Positions 7,823 through 16,871 of a stretch of 64,000 nt of DNA are shown here, piece by piece. The notes beneath the pieces are model-generated. The model ran no database searches and had not been told where the DNA came from. It saw only the letters and a program-made list of their open reading frames with translations. Within the stretch, counting starts at the first letter, position 1, and every line of letters begins with the position of its first letter. Both the position numbers and the translations under genes were made by a program. This DNA is from Sphingomonadales bacterium. GTDB lineage: Bacteria > Pseudomonadota > Alphaproteobacteria > Sphingomonadales > Sphingomonadaceae. The DNA is taken from positions 1-64,000 of the forward strand of contig JAGWMZ010000020.1 of assembly GCA_028871475.1 (NCBI GenBank), written 5' to 3'.

Positions 7823-9121
7823 ATGCTGCGTCCCGACCGCATGACCGCCCTGCTCGATCTCGTGTTCGACAGGCTGCGCGCGCCATGGCGGGGCCGCAGG
7901 CGTGCCCGCGCGGCCTCACCCGCCATCGATGCCGACAGCCTCCTCACGATGGCGCGCGATGTTCTGGTCGAGCGCAGCCAGTCCTCGGGCGTGGGGCTGG
8001 CCCGGCGGATGCTCGATCATTACGCCGCCCTCGACGATGCCGGGCGCCTCACCTTCTTCGAGGGCTTGACGCGTGATTTCGCCCCCGATCCTGCCGCGAT
8101 CGAGAGCGCATGGCAGGCCTATCGCGCCGACCCCGGCCCGCTCTCGCTCGCCGCAGTCACGCGCGCTGCCGAACCTCCGCGTCAGGAACTGCTGCGCCGC
8201 CTCAACCAGCCTCCCGCCGCCACCGCCGATCTGGTCGGATTGCGCGCCGATCTGCTGCCGCTGCTGCGCGACCATCCCGCGCTGGCGCCGCTGGAAGAGG
8301 ATCTGGCCCATCTGCTGCGTTCATGGTTCAACCGCGGCTTCCTGATGCTGCGGCGGATCGACTGGTCGAGCCCGGCCGATCTGCTCGAACGCATCATCCG
8401 TTATGAGGCGGTCCATTCCATTGGCACATGGGTGGAACTGCGCGACCGCCTGCTGCCGCAGGACCGGCGCTGCTATGCCTTCCTGCACCCCGCCATGCCG
8501 GAGGAACCGCTGATCTTCGTCGAGGTGGCGCTATGCGCCGAGATCCCCGGCTCGATCCAGACCCTGCTGGCGCCCGACCGCGAGGAATTGCCGGTCGATC
8601 AGGCCCGCGTGGCGGTGTTCTATTCGATCTCGAACTGTCAGGCCGGGCTGGCGGGCATTTCCTTCGGCCGCTTCCTGATCAAGCAGGTGGTCGAGGATCT
8701 GTCCCGGGAATTCCCGGCGCTCGACACATTCGTCACCCTCTCACCCATCCCCGGCCTGCGCCGCTGGCTGGCGAGCCAGGGCGAGGATGACGATCTGCCG
8801 CCCGATCTGCCCGCCACCGACCCGCGCGCCAAGGCGCGCATCGCTCTGGCCGCGCGCTATGTGCTCAGTGCGAAAGACCGGCACGAGCGCCCCCTCGATC
8901 CGGTGGCACGCTTCCATCTGGGCAATGGCGCGCGGGTGGAGCGCCTGTGCTGGATGGGCGATACCTCCGCCAAGGGACTGGCGCAATCAGGCGGCATGAT
9001 GGTCAACTACCTCTATGACCTCGCCACGCTGGAAGCCAACCACGAGGCCTTCGCGCGCGAGGGCACGGTGACCGCCCATCCCGCGCTCAGCCGCCTGCTG
9101 CGCGAGGCGGCCTCGGCCTGA
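7823..9121 (+). CDS. matA: malonyl-CoA decarboxylase
   Basis: A 432-residue cytosolic enzyme that converts malonyl-CoA to acetyl-CoA and CO2. The C-terminal catalytic domain has the family signature 'TFVTLSPIPG' (catalytic serine near residue 305), preceded by 'FYSISNCQAG' and 'GRFLIKQVVEDL', and the histidine motif 'FHLGNGA' near residue 365. The N-terminal ~150 residues form the helical domain. ATG 7823 is preceded by GAGGAG. It converges on the esterase-matB operon, its stop codon lying next to the esterase stop. Together with matB it forms the MatA/MatB pair for growth on malonate. Confidence 0.93.
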   Translation: MLRPDRMTALLDLVFDRLRAPWRGRRRARAASPAIDADSLLTMARDVLVERSQSSGVGLARRMLDHYAALDDAGRLTFFEGLTRDFAPDPAAIESAWQAYRADPGPLSLAAVTRAAEPPRQELLRRLNQPPAATADLVGLRADLLPLLRDHPALAPLEEDLAHLLRSWFNRGFLMLRRIDWSSPADLLERIIRYEAVHSIGTWVELRDRLLPQDRRCYAFLHPAMPEEPLIFVEVALCAEIPGSIQTLLAPDREELPVDQARVAVFYSISNCQAGLAGISFGRFLIKQVVEDLSREFPALDTFVTLSPIPGLRRWLASQGEDDDLPPDLPATDPRAKARIALAARYVLSAKDRHERPLDPVARFHLGNGARVERLCWMGDTSAKGLAQSGGMMVNYLYDLATLEANHEAFAREGTVTAHPALSRLLREAASA

Positions 9122-9138
9122 TCAGGCAAGATCAGGCC
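9115..9138. terminator. bidirectional terminator-like dyad over two facing stop codons
   Basis: GGCCTGATC (9115-9123) and GATCAGGCC (9130-9138) form a perfect 9-bp inverted repeat with a 6-base loop. The two convergent stop codons (TGA 9119-9121; minus-strand TGA at 9124-9122) lie within it. There is no long T run, so termination is inferred from the position and stem. Confidence 0.5.
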
Positions 9139-10642
9139 AGAGCATCCGCTCGGCCCGGTCAGGGTCAGGCACCAGCGCGCTTTGGTGGTCGAGCACCATC
9201 GTGGCGCGGTTCCGCGCGTCAAAGCGGCCCCAATCGGGCAGGCCCGGCGCCATCGGGCGCCCCTGGCGCACAAAGGCCACCATGGCGCCATGCATACGGT
9301 CGGCCATCGGCTGATCGGCAGCGGACAGGCCGAAGAATTGCATGAACATCGGCATCTGCACATGGTCAAAGGTGAAGGGCACGTCGAGCACATGCGGCGT
9401 GTGCCCCTTGAACGGACCGCCCGGCGCGGGATAGGTCAGACGATAGCGGAACACCCGGTTGCCCCTTGCAGCGTGAGCAAGCGCGATGCGCAGGCAGGGC
9501 ATACCGTATTCTTCCGCCGTCAGCAGGCGCCAATGCCGTTCGGCAGGCGAGAGGGCGGGAAAGGCGCGAGCATAGCGTTCATCGAGCCGGGCCATCTCCT
9601 CCATGATGGCATTGGCGATGAACTGCGGCGCCAATGGCTCGGCAGCGCGGTCAGCAGGCAGGAACAGTCGCCCCTCATCCGCATTCGAACCGATGAGCAG
9701 CGGCACCGCCGGTGCCATGCCCCGGCGCATACGCTCAAGCGGCACCATCGGCATGAAGGCGCCATCCACCACCGGGCGATAAGGGAAATTGCGTGGCCAG
9801 GCCTGTTTGGCGGCCTGCTGCGCCGCGAGTATTTCGGCCACCGGAGCCGAAAGCAGCGCCTGCACACCCCCCAGCTTGTCCACAAACAGCCGCGCGAAGG
9901 CCTCGGCCTCGTCCATGCGATGCACGGTTTGCGCGCCGCCGCTGAACATGGCCGCCTGAGCATAAAGGCCATCGGCCGAGGGCGCCCCCATCAGCGAGCC
10001 AACATTCTTGCCCCCCGCCGATTCGCCCGCGATGGTGACTCGCCGCGGATCGCCGCCAAAGGCCGCGATATTGGCGCGCACCCAGCGCAGGGCCAAAAGC
10101 TGGTCGCGCAGGCCATTGTTGCCGCTGCCGCGATAAGGCGCACCCAGCAGGGCACCGGTTTCCAGAAAGCCCAAAGCGCCGAGGCGATAATTGACCGTGA
10201 CGCAGACCACGCCATCGCGAGCGAAACGGTCACCGATTATGCCGGCCTCGCCGCTCCAGCCGGTCTCATTTGCGCCGCCGTGAATATAGATAAGAACCGG
10301 ATGCGGACCAGGCGTGGAAGGCGCCCAGACGTTGAGCTGGAGGCAATCCTCCGACATCGCGCCTGCCATCGGCACTTGCCCTGCGACCTGCGGGGCGACG
10401 CGGGCAAGCTGGGTGGCGTCAAGCACACCTTGCCAGCGTGCAGCAGGGCGCGGCGGGGCAAAACGCGCGGCACGGCCAAAGGGAATGCCCGTGAACACCC
10501 GGATAGTGCCCTGCGCCTGCCCACGGACGCTGCCGAGGCTGGTCGCCACCACCAGCGCCTGTGGGTCGGCGCGAGCCACGCCGGCGAGCGAGGCGAGAGG
10601 AGCAGCGCCCAGCCAAGCCATGGCACAACGGCGGTTCAGCAT
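9122..10642 (-). CDS. exported type-B carboxylesterase in the malonate operon
   Basis: About 506 residues, carboxylesterase type B (alpha/beta hydrolase). The nucleophile serine is in 'AGESAGG' near residue 209, the acid probably in 'SNADEGRL', and the histidine in 'GHTPHVLDVPF'; 'YIHGGANETG' supplies the oxyanion region. The start ATG at 10642 gives a signal-like N-terminus 'MLNRRCAMAWLGAAPLASLA' ending 'VARADP', so export to the periplasm is likely. The ATG lies one base after the matB stop (TGA-T-ATG), so the two are translationally coupled. That tight link suggests it frees malonate or a related acid from an ester. The substrate is inference. Confidence 0.85.
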   Translation of the reverse strand: MLNRRCAMAWLGAAPLASLAGVARADPQALVVATSLGSVRGQAQGTIRVFTGIPFGRAARFAPPRPAARWQGVLDATQLARVAPQVAGQVPMAGAMSEDCLQLNVWAPSTPGPHPVLIYIHGGANETGWSGEAGIIGDRFARDGVVCVTVNYRLGALGFLETGALLGAPYRGSGNNGLRDQLLALRWVRANIAAFGGDPRRVTIAGESAGGKNVGSLMGAPSADGLYAQAAMFSGGAQTVHRMDEAEAFARLFVDKLGGVQALLSAPVAEILAAQQAAKQAWPRNFPYRPVVDGAFMPMVPLERMRRGMAPAVPLLIGSNADEGRLFLPADRAAEPLAPQFIANAIMEEMARLDERYARAFPALSPAERHWRLLTAEEYGMPCLRIALAHAARGNRVFRYRLTYPAPGGPFKGHTPHVLDVPFTFDHVQMPMFMQFFGLSAADQPMADRMHGAMVAFVRQGRPMAPGLPDWGRFDARNRATMVLDHQSALVPDPDRAERMLWPDLA

Positions 10643-10643
10643 A

Positions 10644-12170
10644 TCAGGCGCTCGCTGCCACGAAGAGGTCACCATAGGTTTCGCGCAACTGCTTTTTCTG
10701 GATCTTGCCCATGGTGTTGCGCGGCAGTTCAGGCACAAAAACCACCCGGCGCGGCTGCTTGAACCGCGCCAGCTCGCCCGAAAGCGCGGCGATCACCGCC
10801 GCCTCGTCGAGATCAGGGCTGCGCGCCTGCACCACGGCCACCACGCCCTCGCCCATATCGGGATGGGGCACGCCGATGACGGCGCTTTCGGCCACGCCGG
10901 GTATGGCATCGATCAAAGCCTCGACCTCGGCGGGATAGACGTTGAAGCCGCCGCAAATGATGAGATCCTTGGCCCGGCCCACGATGGAGACATAGCCGCG
11001 CGCATCCACCACGCCCATATCGCCGGTGATGAAGAAGCCATCGGGGCGCAGTTCCTCCGCCGTCTTTTCCGGCAGGCGCCAATAGCCTTTGAAGACGTTG
11101 GGGCCGCGCACCTCGATGCCGCCCACTTCGCCCTGGGGCAGTTCCTCGCCGGTTTCCGGGTTGGTGATGCGCAGCTCCACGCCTGGAAGGGGAAAGCCTA
11201 CACTGCCGGGAACTCGGTCGCCGTCATAGGGGTTGGAGGTGTTCATATTGGTTTCGGTCATGCCGTAACGTTCAAGAATGGCATGACCGCTGCGCGCGGA
11301 AAATTCCTTGTGCACTTCGGCTGAGAGCGGCGCAGAACCCGAGACGAAGAGCCGCATGTGACTGGCAAGCTCGCGCGTAAAGCCGGGCTCGGCCAGCAGG
11401 CGCGAATAGAAAGTGGGCACGCCCATCAGCACGCTGGCCTGGGGCATCAGCCGCACCAGTTCCTTCACATCGAATTTGGGCAGCAGGATGATTGCCGCGC
11501 CGGCCGCCAGTGTGATGTTGGTCGCCACGAAAAGCCCGTGGGTGTGAAAGATCGGCAAGGCATGGAGCAACCGGTCCTGCTCGGTGTAGCGCCAATAGTC
11601 GCGCAGCGTTGCAGCATTGGAGGCCAGATTACCCTGGCTGAGCATGGCCCCCTTCGAGCGCCCCGTGGTGCCAGACGTATACAGGATGGCGGCCAGATCC
11701 TCGCTCTGGACATCATGGACCGGCGTATTTTCGCCCTGTCCGTCCGCCAGCATCGCCAGTTCGCCCCCACCCTGGCTGTCCAGCGTCAACCGTGCTGGCA
11801 CGCCCAGCTCGGCGCACAGGGCGCTCATCGCCGCCTCATCCTCGGGGCGGTGGATGAACAGCGCCGGCTCGGCATCGCCCAGGAAAAAGCGCAACTCCCC
11901 CGCCGTATAGCCGGTGTTGAGCGGCAGATAGACCGCCCCGATGCGCATCGTCGCCAGATAGGTGAGCAGCGCCGTCGCGCTTTTTTCCACCTGAACGGCA
12001 ATGCGATCGCCCGGCGTCACCCCTTTGGCGCGGAACAGGCCGGCGATCTGCCCGCTGCGCGCATAGGCCGCGCCATAGGTGATCACCTTGCCATCTGGCA
12101 AAATCAGGAAGGGTGCGTGCGGAACCTGCGCGGCGCGGGCCTGAAATCGCGAAAACATGTCCTGCCGCAT
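10644..12170 (-). CDS. matB: malonyl-CoA synthetase (malonate-CoA ligase)
   Basis: A 508-residue ANL-superfamily enzyme that activates malonate with ATP and CoA. The AMP-binding P-loop 'YTSGTTGRSKG' is near residue 160, 'YGMTETNM' and 'ITGDMGVVD' mark the A4-A8 regions, and the acyl-transfer lysine lies in 'NTMGKIQKK' near the C-terminus. The frame runs open to 12602 but the upstream part is antisense to matR. The ATG at 12170 has GAGGAG 7 bases before it; an ATG at 12158 is the alternative. Neighbouring decarboxylase, matR and MadLM fix the substrate as malonate. Confidence 0.92.
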   Translation of the reverse strand: MRQDMFSRFQARAAQVPHAPFLILPDGKVITYGAAYARSGQIAGLFRAKGVTPGDRIAVQVEKSATALLTYLATMRIGAVYLPLNTGYTAGELRFFLGDAEPALFIHRPEDEAAMSALCAELGVPARLTLDSQGGGELAMLADGQGENTPVHDVQSEDLAAILYTSGTTGRSKGAMLSQGNLASNAATLRDYWRYTEQDRLLHALPIFHTHGLFVATNITLAAGAAIILLPKFDVKELVRLMPQASVLMGVPTFYSRLLAEPGFTRELASHMRLFVSGSAPLSAEVHKEFSARSGHAILERYGMTETNMNTSNPYDGDRVPGSVGFPLPGVELRITNPETGEELPQGEVGGIEVRGPNVFKGYWRLPEKTAEELRPDGFFITGDMGVVDARGYVSIVGRAKDLIICGGFNVYPAEVEALIDAIPGVAESAVIGVPHPDMGEGVVAVVQARSPDLDEAAVIAALSGELARFKQPRRVVFVPELPRNTMGKIQKKQLRETYGDLFVAASA

Positions 12171-12253
12171 GGGCGCTCCTCTCTGGCTTTGGTGTTTCAA
12201 GGCGACGGGGAACCGGACTCGGCTCACCACGACGCGGTTGATCCTGTTTCCAG

Positions 12254-12292
12254 TGTATGCAAGAATGTGTCCAGAGAAAATTTTGTATGCGA
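12254..12292. promoter_or_regulatory. candidate MatR operators in the matB-matR spacer
   Basis: TGTATGCAA (12254-12262) and TTGTATGCGA (12283-12292) lie 20 bp apart in the 139-bp divergent spacer. Both resemble the palindrome TTGTATACAA that I recall for the Rhizobium MatR operator. A closer match, TTGTATATCAA, lies at 14197-14207. Confidence 0.5.
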
Positions 12293-12309
12293 GGCGAGAG
12301 GCCCTTCCG

Positions 12310-12966
12310 ATGACTGATACCAGCGCACTGCTTCTTTCCGAACGCATCCGCATCGCTCTGGCTGACGAAATCACCACCGGTGCCCTTGCATCAGGCGTTG
12401 CGCTTGACGAGCAGCAGATCGGCGATCGTTTCGGTGCCTCGCGCACGCCTGTCCGCGAGGCGCTGCGCCAGCTCGCCTCCTCGGGCCTCATCGAGATGCG
12501 TCCCCGTCGCGGCGCCATCGTCGCGGCAATGACGCCCGATACCATCGCCGACATGTTCGAGATGAGCGCCGAGATGGAAGCGCTGTGCATTCGCCTCGCC
12601 ACCTATCGCATGACACCCATCGAACGCAGCGCCCTGCGCCGCCTGCATGAGGCTTCCGAAGCGATGGTCGCCGCCGGCGACATCGATGCCTATGATACCT
12701 TCAACCTGCGCTTCCATCAGGCGATCTATGAGGGCACGCACAACCGCTTCATCGCCGCGCAGGCCGTTGCCCTGCGCGAACGGATGGCCGCCTTTCGCCG
12801 CACGCAGCTGCGCGAGAGCGGCCGCCCCGTCAAATCCCGCGCGGAACATGGACAGTTGCTCGACGCCATCATGCGCGGCGACGGCGAGGAAGCGGCCAAA
12901 GCGATGCGCGCCCATATGTTCAATGCGTCGAGCGCGATGGAGCGCATGATCCAGAGCCAAAGCTGA
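12310..12966 (+). CDS. matR: GntR-family regulator of malonate metabolism
   Basis: A 218-residue GntR protein of the FadR/FCD group. The winged helix-turn-helix ('LDEQQIGDRFGASRTPVREA') is at about residues 35-55, and the FCD effector domain follows ('EMSAEMEALCIRLA', with later histidines in 'FNLRFHQAIYEG' and 'SRAEHGQLLDAI' that usually hold a metal and the acid ligand). The ATG at 12310 gives the expected start 'MTDTSALLLSERIR'; the longer frame from 12157 overlaps matB's start. Divergent from matB and followed by madLM 51 bp later. It is likely a repressor released by malonate. Confidence 0.88.
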   Translation: MTDTSALLLSERIRIALADEITTGALASGVALDEQQIGDRFGASRTPVREALRQLASSGLIEMRPRRGAIVAAMTPDTIADMFEMSAEMEALCIRLATYRMTPIERSALRRLHEASEAMVAAGDIDAYDTFNLRFHQAIYEGTHNRFIAAQAVALRERMAAFRRTQLRESGRPVKSRAEHGQLLDAIMRGDGEEAAKAMRAHMFNASSAMERMIQSQS

Positions 12967-13017
12967 CCCCCTGCGGCCACCGGTAAAGCCGGGGCCGCTG
13001 CCAGAGAGGATGACGGA

Positions 13018-13386
13018 ATGCCGATTTTCGGGACGGCGCTGCTGGCGCTGTGCACTGTGCTGGGTGTCGCGCTCGGCGAAATCCTCGGCGCGGTGCTGCA
13101 TGTGAAGGCCAATGTCGGCGGAGTGGGGCTGGCGATGCTGTTGCTGCTGGCCGCGCGTCAGGCTCTGGCGCGGCGCGGCTGGCTGCGGCCCGGCCTGCGG
13201 CTGGGCATCGAATTCTGGGCCTTTCTCTACATTCCCATCGTCGTCGCCATGGCCGCGCAACAAAATGTCCGCGCGGCGCTGAGCGGAGGGCCGATGGTGC
13301 TGATCGCCGGACTGGGCGCGGTGACACTGTGCTTCGCGCTGGTCGCGCTGCTGGGCCGGCTGATGAAGGAGCGCGCCGATGACTGA
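13018..13386 (+). CDS. madL: malonate transporter subunit MadL
   Basis: A 122-residue membrane protein with four likely transmembrane helices, starting 'MPIFGTALLALCTVLGVALG'. The small size and the following 8-bp overlap with MadM match the MadL-MadM sodium-dependent malonate importer known from Malonomonas. The ATG at 13018 follows 'GAGAGGATGACGGA'. It acts in the inner membrane together with MadM and brings malonate to MatB. Confidence 0.85.
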   Translation: MPIFGTALLALCTVLGVALGEILGAVLHVKANVGGVGLAMLLLLAARQALARRGWLRPGLRLGIEFWAFLYIPIVVAMAAQQNVRAALSGGPMVLIAGLGAVTLCFALVALLGRLMKERADD

Positions 13387-14140
13387 GATCTGGACCCGCA
13401 TCGCCAGCGATCAGGCACTGATCCTGGGTTTTGTCGCCGTCGGCGCGATCATGGGCGCGGCCCAACTGCTTTCGCGCGGGCTCACCCGCGGGCGCATTCA
13501 TGGCAGCGCCATCGCGATCTTAGGCGCGCTGGCGCTGGCCTGGCTGGGCGGCGAGCTGACGGGGGGCAAGAAAGGCCTTGCCGATGTGCCGGGGCTCGCC
13601 GGACTCACCCTGCTCGGCGGGGCGATGCTGCGCGATTTCGCCATCGTCGCCACCGCTTTCGAGGTCGATACCGCCGAGGCGCGCAAGGCGGGCTGGGCCG
13701 GCGTCATCGCGCTGGCGCTGGGAACGCTGGTGCCCTTCGTGCTGGGTGTGGGCGTGGCCTGGGGCTTTGGCTATCGCGATGCCGTCTCGCTTACCACGCT
13801 GGGCGCGGGCACGGTGACCTATATCGTGGGCCCGGTCACCGGGGCGGCGCTGGGCGCCTCCTCGCCGGTCATCGCCCTGTCGATCGCCACCGGCGTGTTC
13901 AAGGCGGTGCTGGTGATGACCGCCACACCCTTCGTCGCCCGTTTCATCGGCCTCGACAATCCGCGCAGCGCCATGCTGTTTGGCGGGCTGATGGGCACGG
14001 TTAGCGGCGTGAGCGGGGGCCTTGCCGCCACCGACGAGCGCCTTGTCCCCTATGGCGCGCTTACCGCCACATTCCATACCGGCATCGGCTGTCTGGTGTG
14101 CCCCTCCGTGCTGTTCCTCGCCGTGCGCGCACTGATGTGA
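13379..14140 (+). CDS. madM: malonate transporter subunit MadM
   Basis: A 253-residue membrane protein with several hydrophobic segments, and conserved glycine-rich stretches 'LGAGTVTYIVGPVTGAALG' and 'GGLMGTVSGVSGGLAATDER' that I associate with MadM. Its ATG overlaps the end of madL by 8 bp, so the two are made together. This completes uptake (MadLM), activation (MatB) and decarboxylation of malonate in one locus. Confidence 0.87.
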   Translation: MTEIWTRIASDQALILGFVAVGAIMGAAQLLSRGLTRGRIHGSAIAILGALALAWLGGELTGGKKGLADVPGLAGLTLLGGAMLRDFAIVATAFEVDTAEARKAGWAGVIALALGTLVPFVLGVGVAWGFGYRDAVSLTTLGAGTVTYIVGPVTGAALGASSPVIALSIATGVFKAVLVMTATPFVARFIGLDNPRSAMLFGGLMGTVSGVSGGLAATDERLVPYGALTATFHTGIGCLVCPSVLFLAVRALM

Positions 14141-14441
14141 GCGACAGGGAGGAAGTCCACGTCAAAAGAATACCAAAAATGTCACACTTGGCCATTTTGT
14201 ATATCAAGTGCCAATTATACCCATATTGAGCATATTGCACTCGGCACCCTTCATTTGTATCCATCATCGCAGAAAAAGCGAATCTACGCATGCATATGCG
14301 TCCATGATTCGGGGATGAGGATACATAAATTTCCGATGATTGAGCGGCCTTGCGGCTGCTGCGCCCCCCTGCCCAGCCATCTGGTGGCGAGGCAGGGCGC
14401 GCGATCTGCAAACAACAATCACAATGGCGGGAGGGCCAACC
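14141..14441 (+). promoter_or_regulatory. promoter region of the malonate-locus TonB receptor
   Basis: 301 bp without a gene and notably A+T-rich for this genome. It holds TTGTATATCAA (14197-14207), nearly identical to the recalled MatR box, and TTGTATCCA (14255-14263). The dyad ACGCAT (14286-14291) / ATGCGT (14296-14301) also lies here. These suggest that the receptor is regulated with the mat genes. Confidence 0.45.
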
Positions 14442-16772
14442 ATGCACATGATCCTGAAATGCAGCCTGTCACTTCTGGCCGTCGTGGCCGCCACGCCGGC
14501 CGTGGCCCAAACGCAAAGCCAGACACCGCCCCAAGCAGCCGCCGATGACAACAAGGGCGTCGCCGACATCGTGGTCACCGCGCAAAAACGCGCCGAACGC
14601 CTGCAGGACGTGCCTGTCGCGGTCAGTTCGGTCAGCGGCGACATGCTCAAATCCTCCAATCTCACCAACATCACCGACATCCGCTTCCTGGCGCCCAGCA
14701 TCCAGTTCGCCGAATCGAACAGCGTGCGCGGCGAGGGCTTTTCGGTGCGCGGCGTTGGCACTTTCGCCTTTGCCGATGGCACCGAGCAGAGCGTGAGCGT
14801 GGTGGTTGACGGTGTGGTGCTGGGACGCCCCGGCATGGGCACGGGCGATCTGGCCGACATCGCCCAGGTCGACATTCTGCGCGGGCCGCAGGGCATGCTG
14901 TTCGGCAAGGGCGGCTCGGCAGGCGTGGTGAGCATCACCACCAAGAACCCCACGCATGAGCTGGAAGCAAGTGGCCGCGTCTCCTATGGCAGCGGCAATG
15001 AAACCAAGCTGGAGGGCGTGTTTAACCTGCCGATCAGCGATACGCTGGCCTGGCGCACCAGTGGCTATTACAACCGGCGCGACGGTTTCATCCAGAACGT
15101 GTATACAAACAAGGTGTTGGGCGGCACCAGCGAAGGCGGCTTCCGCACCAAGCTGCTATGGACGCCTGACGCGGATCTCAGTGTCCTGCTCGCCGCCGAC
15201 TGGGGCCATCACTCGGCCGATTGCTGCCAGTCGGTCATCATCGGTACGGTTGGCGCGCCCGCAGGCAATTACATCGTCTCGCGCCTTGCTGCTTATAACA
15301 TCGTGCCCAGCCTGACCAATACCCAGACCAATGTGGGCGGCAAGGTCTATATGAACGCCACGCAATGGGGCACCTCGGCTGAGGTCAACCGCGAGTTCGG
15401 CGGCTACACGCTCACCTCGATCACCGCCTTCCGCAAGTGGATCGACCACGACAACACCGACACCGGCTTTACCGACACGCCCTATTTCCCCGTCAACGGT
15501 GCAGATGAAACCCAGCAGCAGTTCACGCAGGAATTGCGCCTGGCCTCGCCCAAATCGGGGTTGATCGACTATGTTGTGGGCCTTTATTACTTCAACCAGA
15601 ACCTGAAGGCATCTTACCCCCAGCAGGGGCAATTGGGCCTTCCCGCCTCCACCACCGTTTACAGTCGCGATGCCCAGCCCGATATCCAGACGATCAACTA
15701 TGCCACCTTCGGTCAGGCCAACATCAATTTGTCACGCAACTGGAAGATCATCGTGGGCGGGCGCTACACGCATGACGATCTGACGCTCGAAAGCTACAAC
15801 CGCACGTTGGTGAGCCCGACCGACACCGGCTATCCCGGCGCGCCGCCGCTCTATTTCAATTCAACGACTTACCCCTCCTACACCAAGGCGGACAATTTCT
15901 CCTACAAGCTGGGCACGGAATACAAGTTCACGCCCGACATCATGGGCTATTTCACCTATGCACGCGGCTACAAGGGGCCGGGCCTTGGCCTTATCAGCGG
16001 CTATACGCTGGGCGCGCCGCTGTTCTCGCAACCTGAAATCCCCACCAACTATGAGGTCGGCTTCAAGACGAGCTGGTTCAGCCGCCGCCTGGTGTTCAAC
16101 ATCGATGCCTTCACCACCGACATCAAGAACTTCCAGACGCAGATCGCCACGCCCTATATTTTCAACGGGCAGAATCTCTCGATCCTGCAGGTGGCCAACG
16201 CCAACAAGGTGCGCAGCCGCGGCGTCGAAATGGACTTCGTGGCGCGTCCCACCCGCCGCCTGACGATCAACGGCAATGCCGCCTACATCGATGCCAAATT
16301 CGCCGATTTCCCCAATGGCACGTGTAACTACAACGCTCAGCCCGGCTGCTTCCTCTCTACGACGATCCCGGGCACCAACACCACTGTACCGGCAACGCGC
16401 TTCTTCAACAACACCGGCAATGTGCTACCCAATTCGCCCAAATTCACCTATTCACTGGGCCTTGCCTACAACGTGCCGGTGAATGAGCGCATGGAAGCCT
16501 TCGTCAAGGCCAATTACAACTATCGCAGCTCGGTCAATTTCAGCGCCAACAATGATCCGCTCACCTATCAGCGCGGCTATGGCATCGCGGGCGGGCAGAT
16601 CGGCCTGCAAGCGGCGAACAAGGCGTGGGATGTGGCCTTCTTCGTGCGCAATCTGTTCAACACCAACTTCGTCACCGCCATCGGCAACAACGGCATCTAT
16701 CAAAACGCCTGGCTCACCACCGATGCCACCCGCACCGTGGGCGTGGTGCTCGACGTGAAACTGGGCCACTAG
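14442..16772 (+). CDS. TonB-dependent outer-membrane receptor linked to the malonate locus
   Basis: A 776-residue receptor. The start ATG 14442 (GGGAGG upstream) gives a signal peptide ending 'TPAVAQTQ'. The plug domain begins 'DIVVTAQKRAERLQDVPVAV' and contains 'VDGVVLGRP' and 'QVDILRGPQGMLFG'. The rest is a 22-stranded barrel ending with the terminal aromatic-rich strand 'TVGVVLDVKLGH'. There is no STN domain, so it should not signal through FecR. Position after madM and TTGTAT-type sites upstream suggest a role in taking up malonate derivatives. The substrate is not known from sequence; iron complexes or other carbon sources remain possible. Confidence 0.9.
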   Translation: MHMILKCSLSLLAVVAATPAVAQTQSQTPPQAAADDNKGVADIVVTAQKRAERLQDVPVAVSSVSGDMLKSSNLTNITDIRFLAPSIQFAESNSVRGEGFSVRGVGTFAFADGTEQSVSVVVDGVVLGRPGMGTGDLADIAQVDILRGPQGMLFGKGGSAGVVSITTKNPTHELEASGRVSYGSGNETKLEGVFNLPISDTLAWRTSGYYNRRDGFIQNVYTNKVLGGTSEGGFRTKLLWTPDADLSVLLAADWGHHSADCCQSVIIGTVGAPAGNYIVSRLAAYNIVPSLTNTQTNVGGKVYMNATQWGTSAEVNREFGGYTLTSITAFRKWIDHDNTDTGFTDTPYFPVNGADETQQQFTQELRLASPKSGLIDYVVGLYYFNQNLKASYPQQGQLGLPASTTVYSRDAQPDIQTINYATFGQANINLSRNWKIIVGGRYTHDDLTLESYNRTLVSPTDTGYPGAPPLYFNSTTYPSYTKADNFSYKLGTEYKFTPDIMGYFTYARGYKGPGLGLISGYTLGAPLFSQPEIPTNYEVGFKTSWFSRRLVFNIDAFTTDIKNFQTQIATPYIFNGQNLSILQVANANKVRSRGVEMDFVARPTRRLTINGNAAYIDAKFADFPNGTCNYNAQPGCFLSTTIPGTNTTVPATRFFNNTGNVLPNSPKFTYSLGLAYNVPVNERMEAFVKANYNYRSSVNFSANNDPLTYQRGYGIAGGQIGLQAANKAWDVAFFVRNLFNTNFVTAIGNNGIYQNAWLTTDATRTVGVVLDVKLGH

Positions 16773-16779
16773 ACCACAT

Positions 16780-16801
16780 GTCCGCCTGAGGCAGGGCGGA
16801 C
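16780..16801. terminator. stem-loop after the TonB receptor gene
   Basis: GTCCGCC (16780-16786) pairs with GGCGGAC (16795-16801), loop 8, seven bases after the stop codon. There is no T tract; termination is plausible but unproven. Confidence 0.4.
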
Positions 16802-16871
16802 CCGGCGCGTCGTGATGGCGCAAGGCGCCGGCCCGCCTTGGCTTTTCCGGCTCAGCGGCTAGGATGAGCCC

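Noticed and set aside
9182..10762. 526-codon plus-strand open frame
   Set aside because: Antisense to the esterase gene, low-complexity His/Arg-rich composition, no start signal.
15100..15108. TGTATACAA, a near-perfect MatR-box look-alike
   Set aside because: It lies inside the receptor coding sequence, far from any promoter; probably chance.
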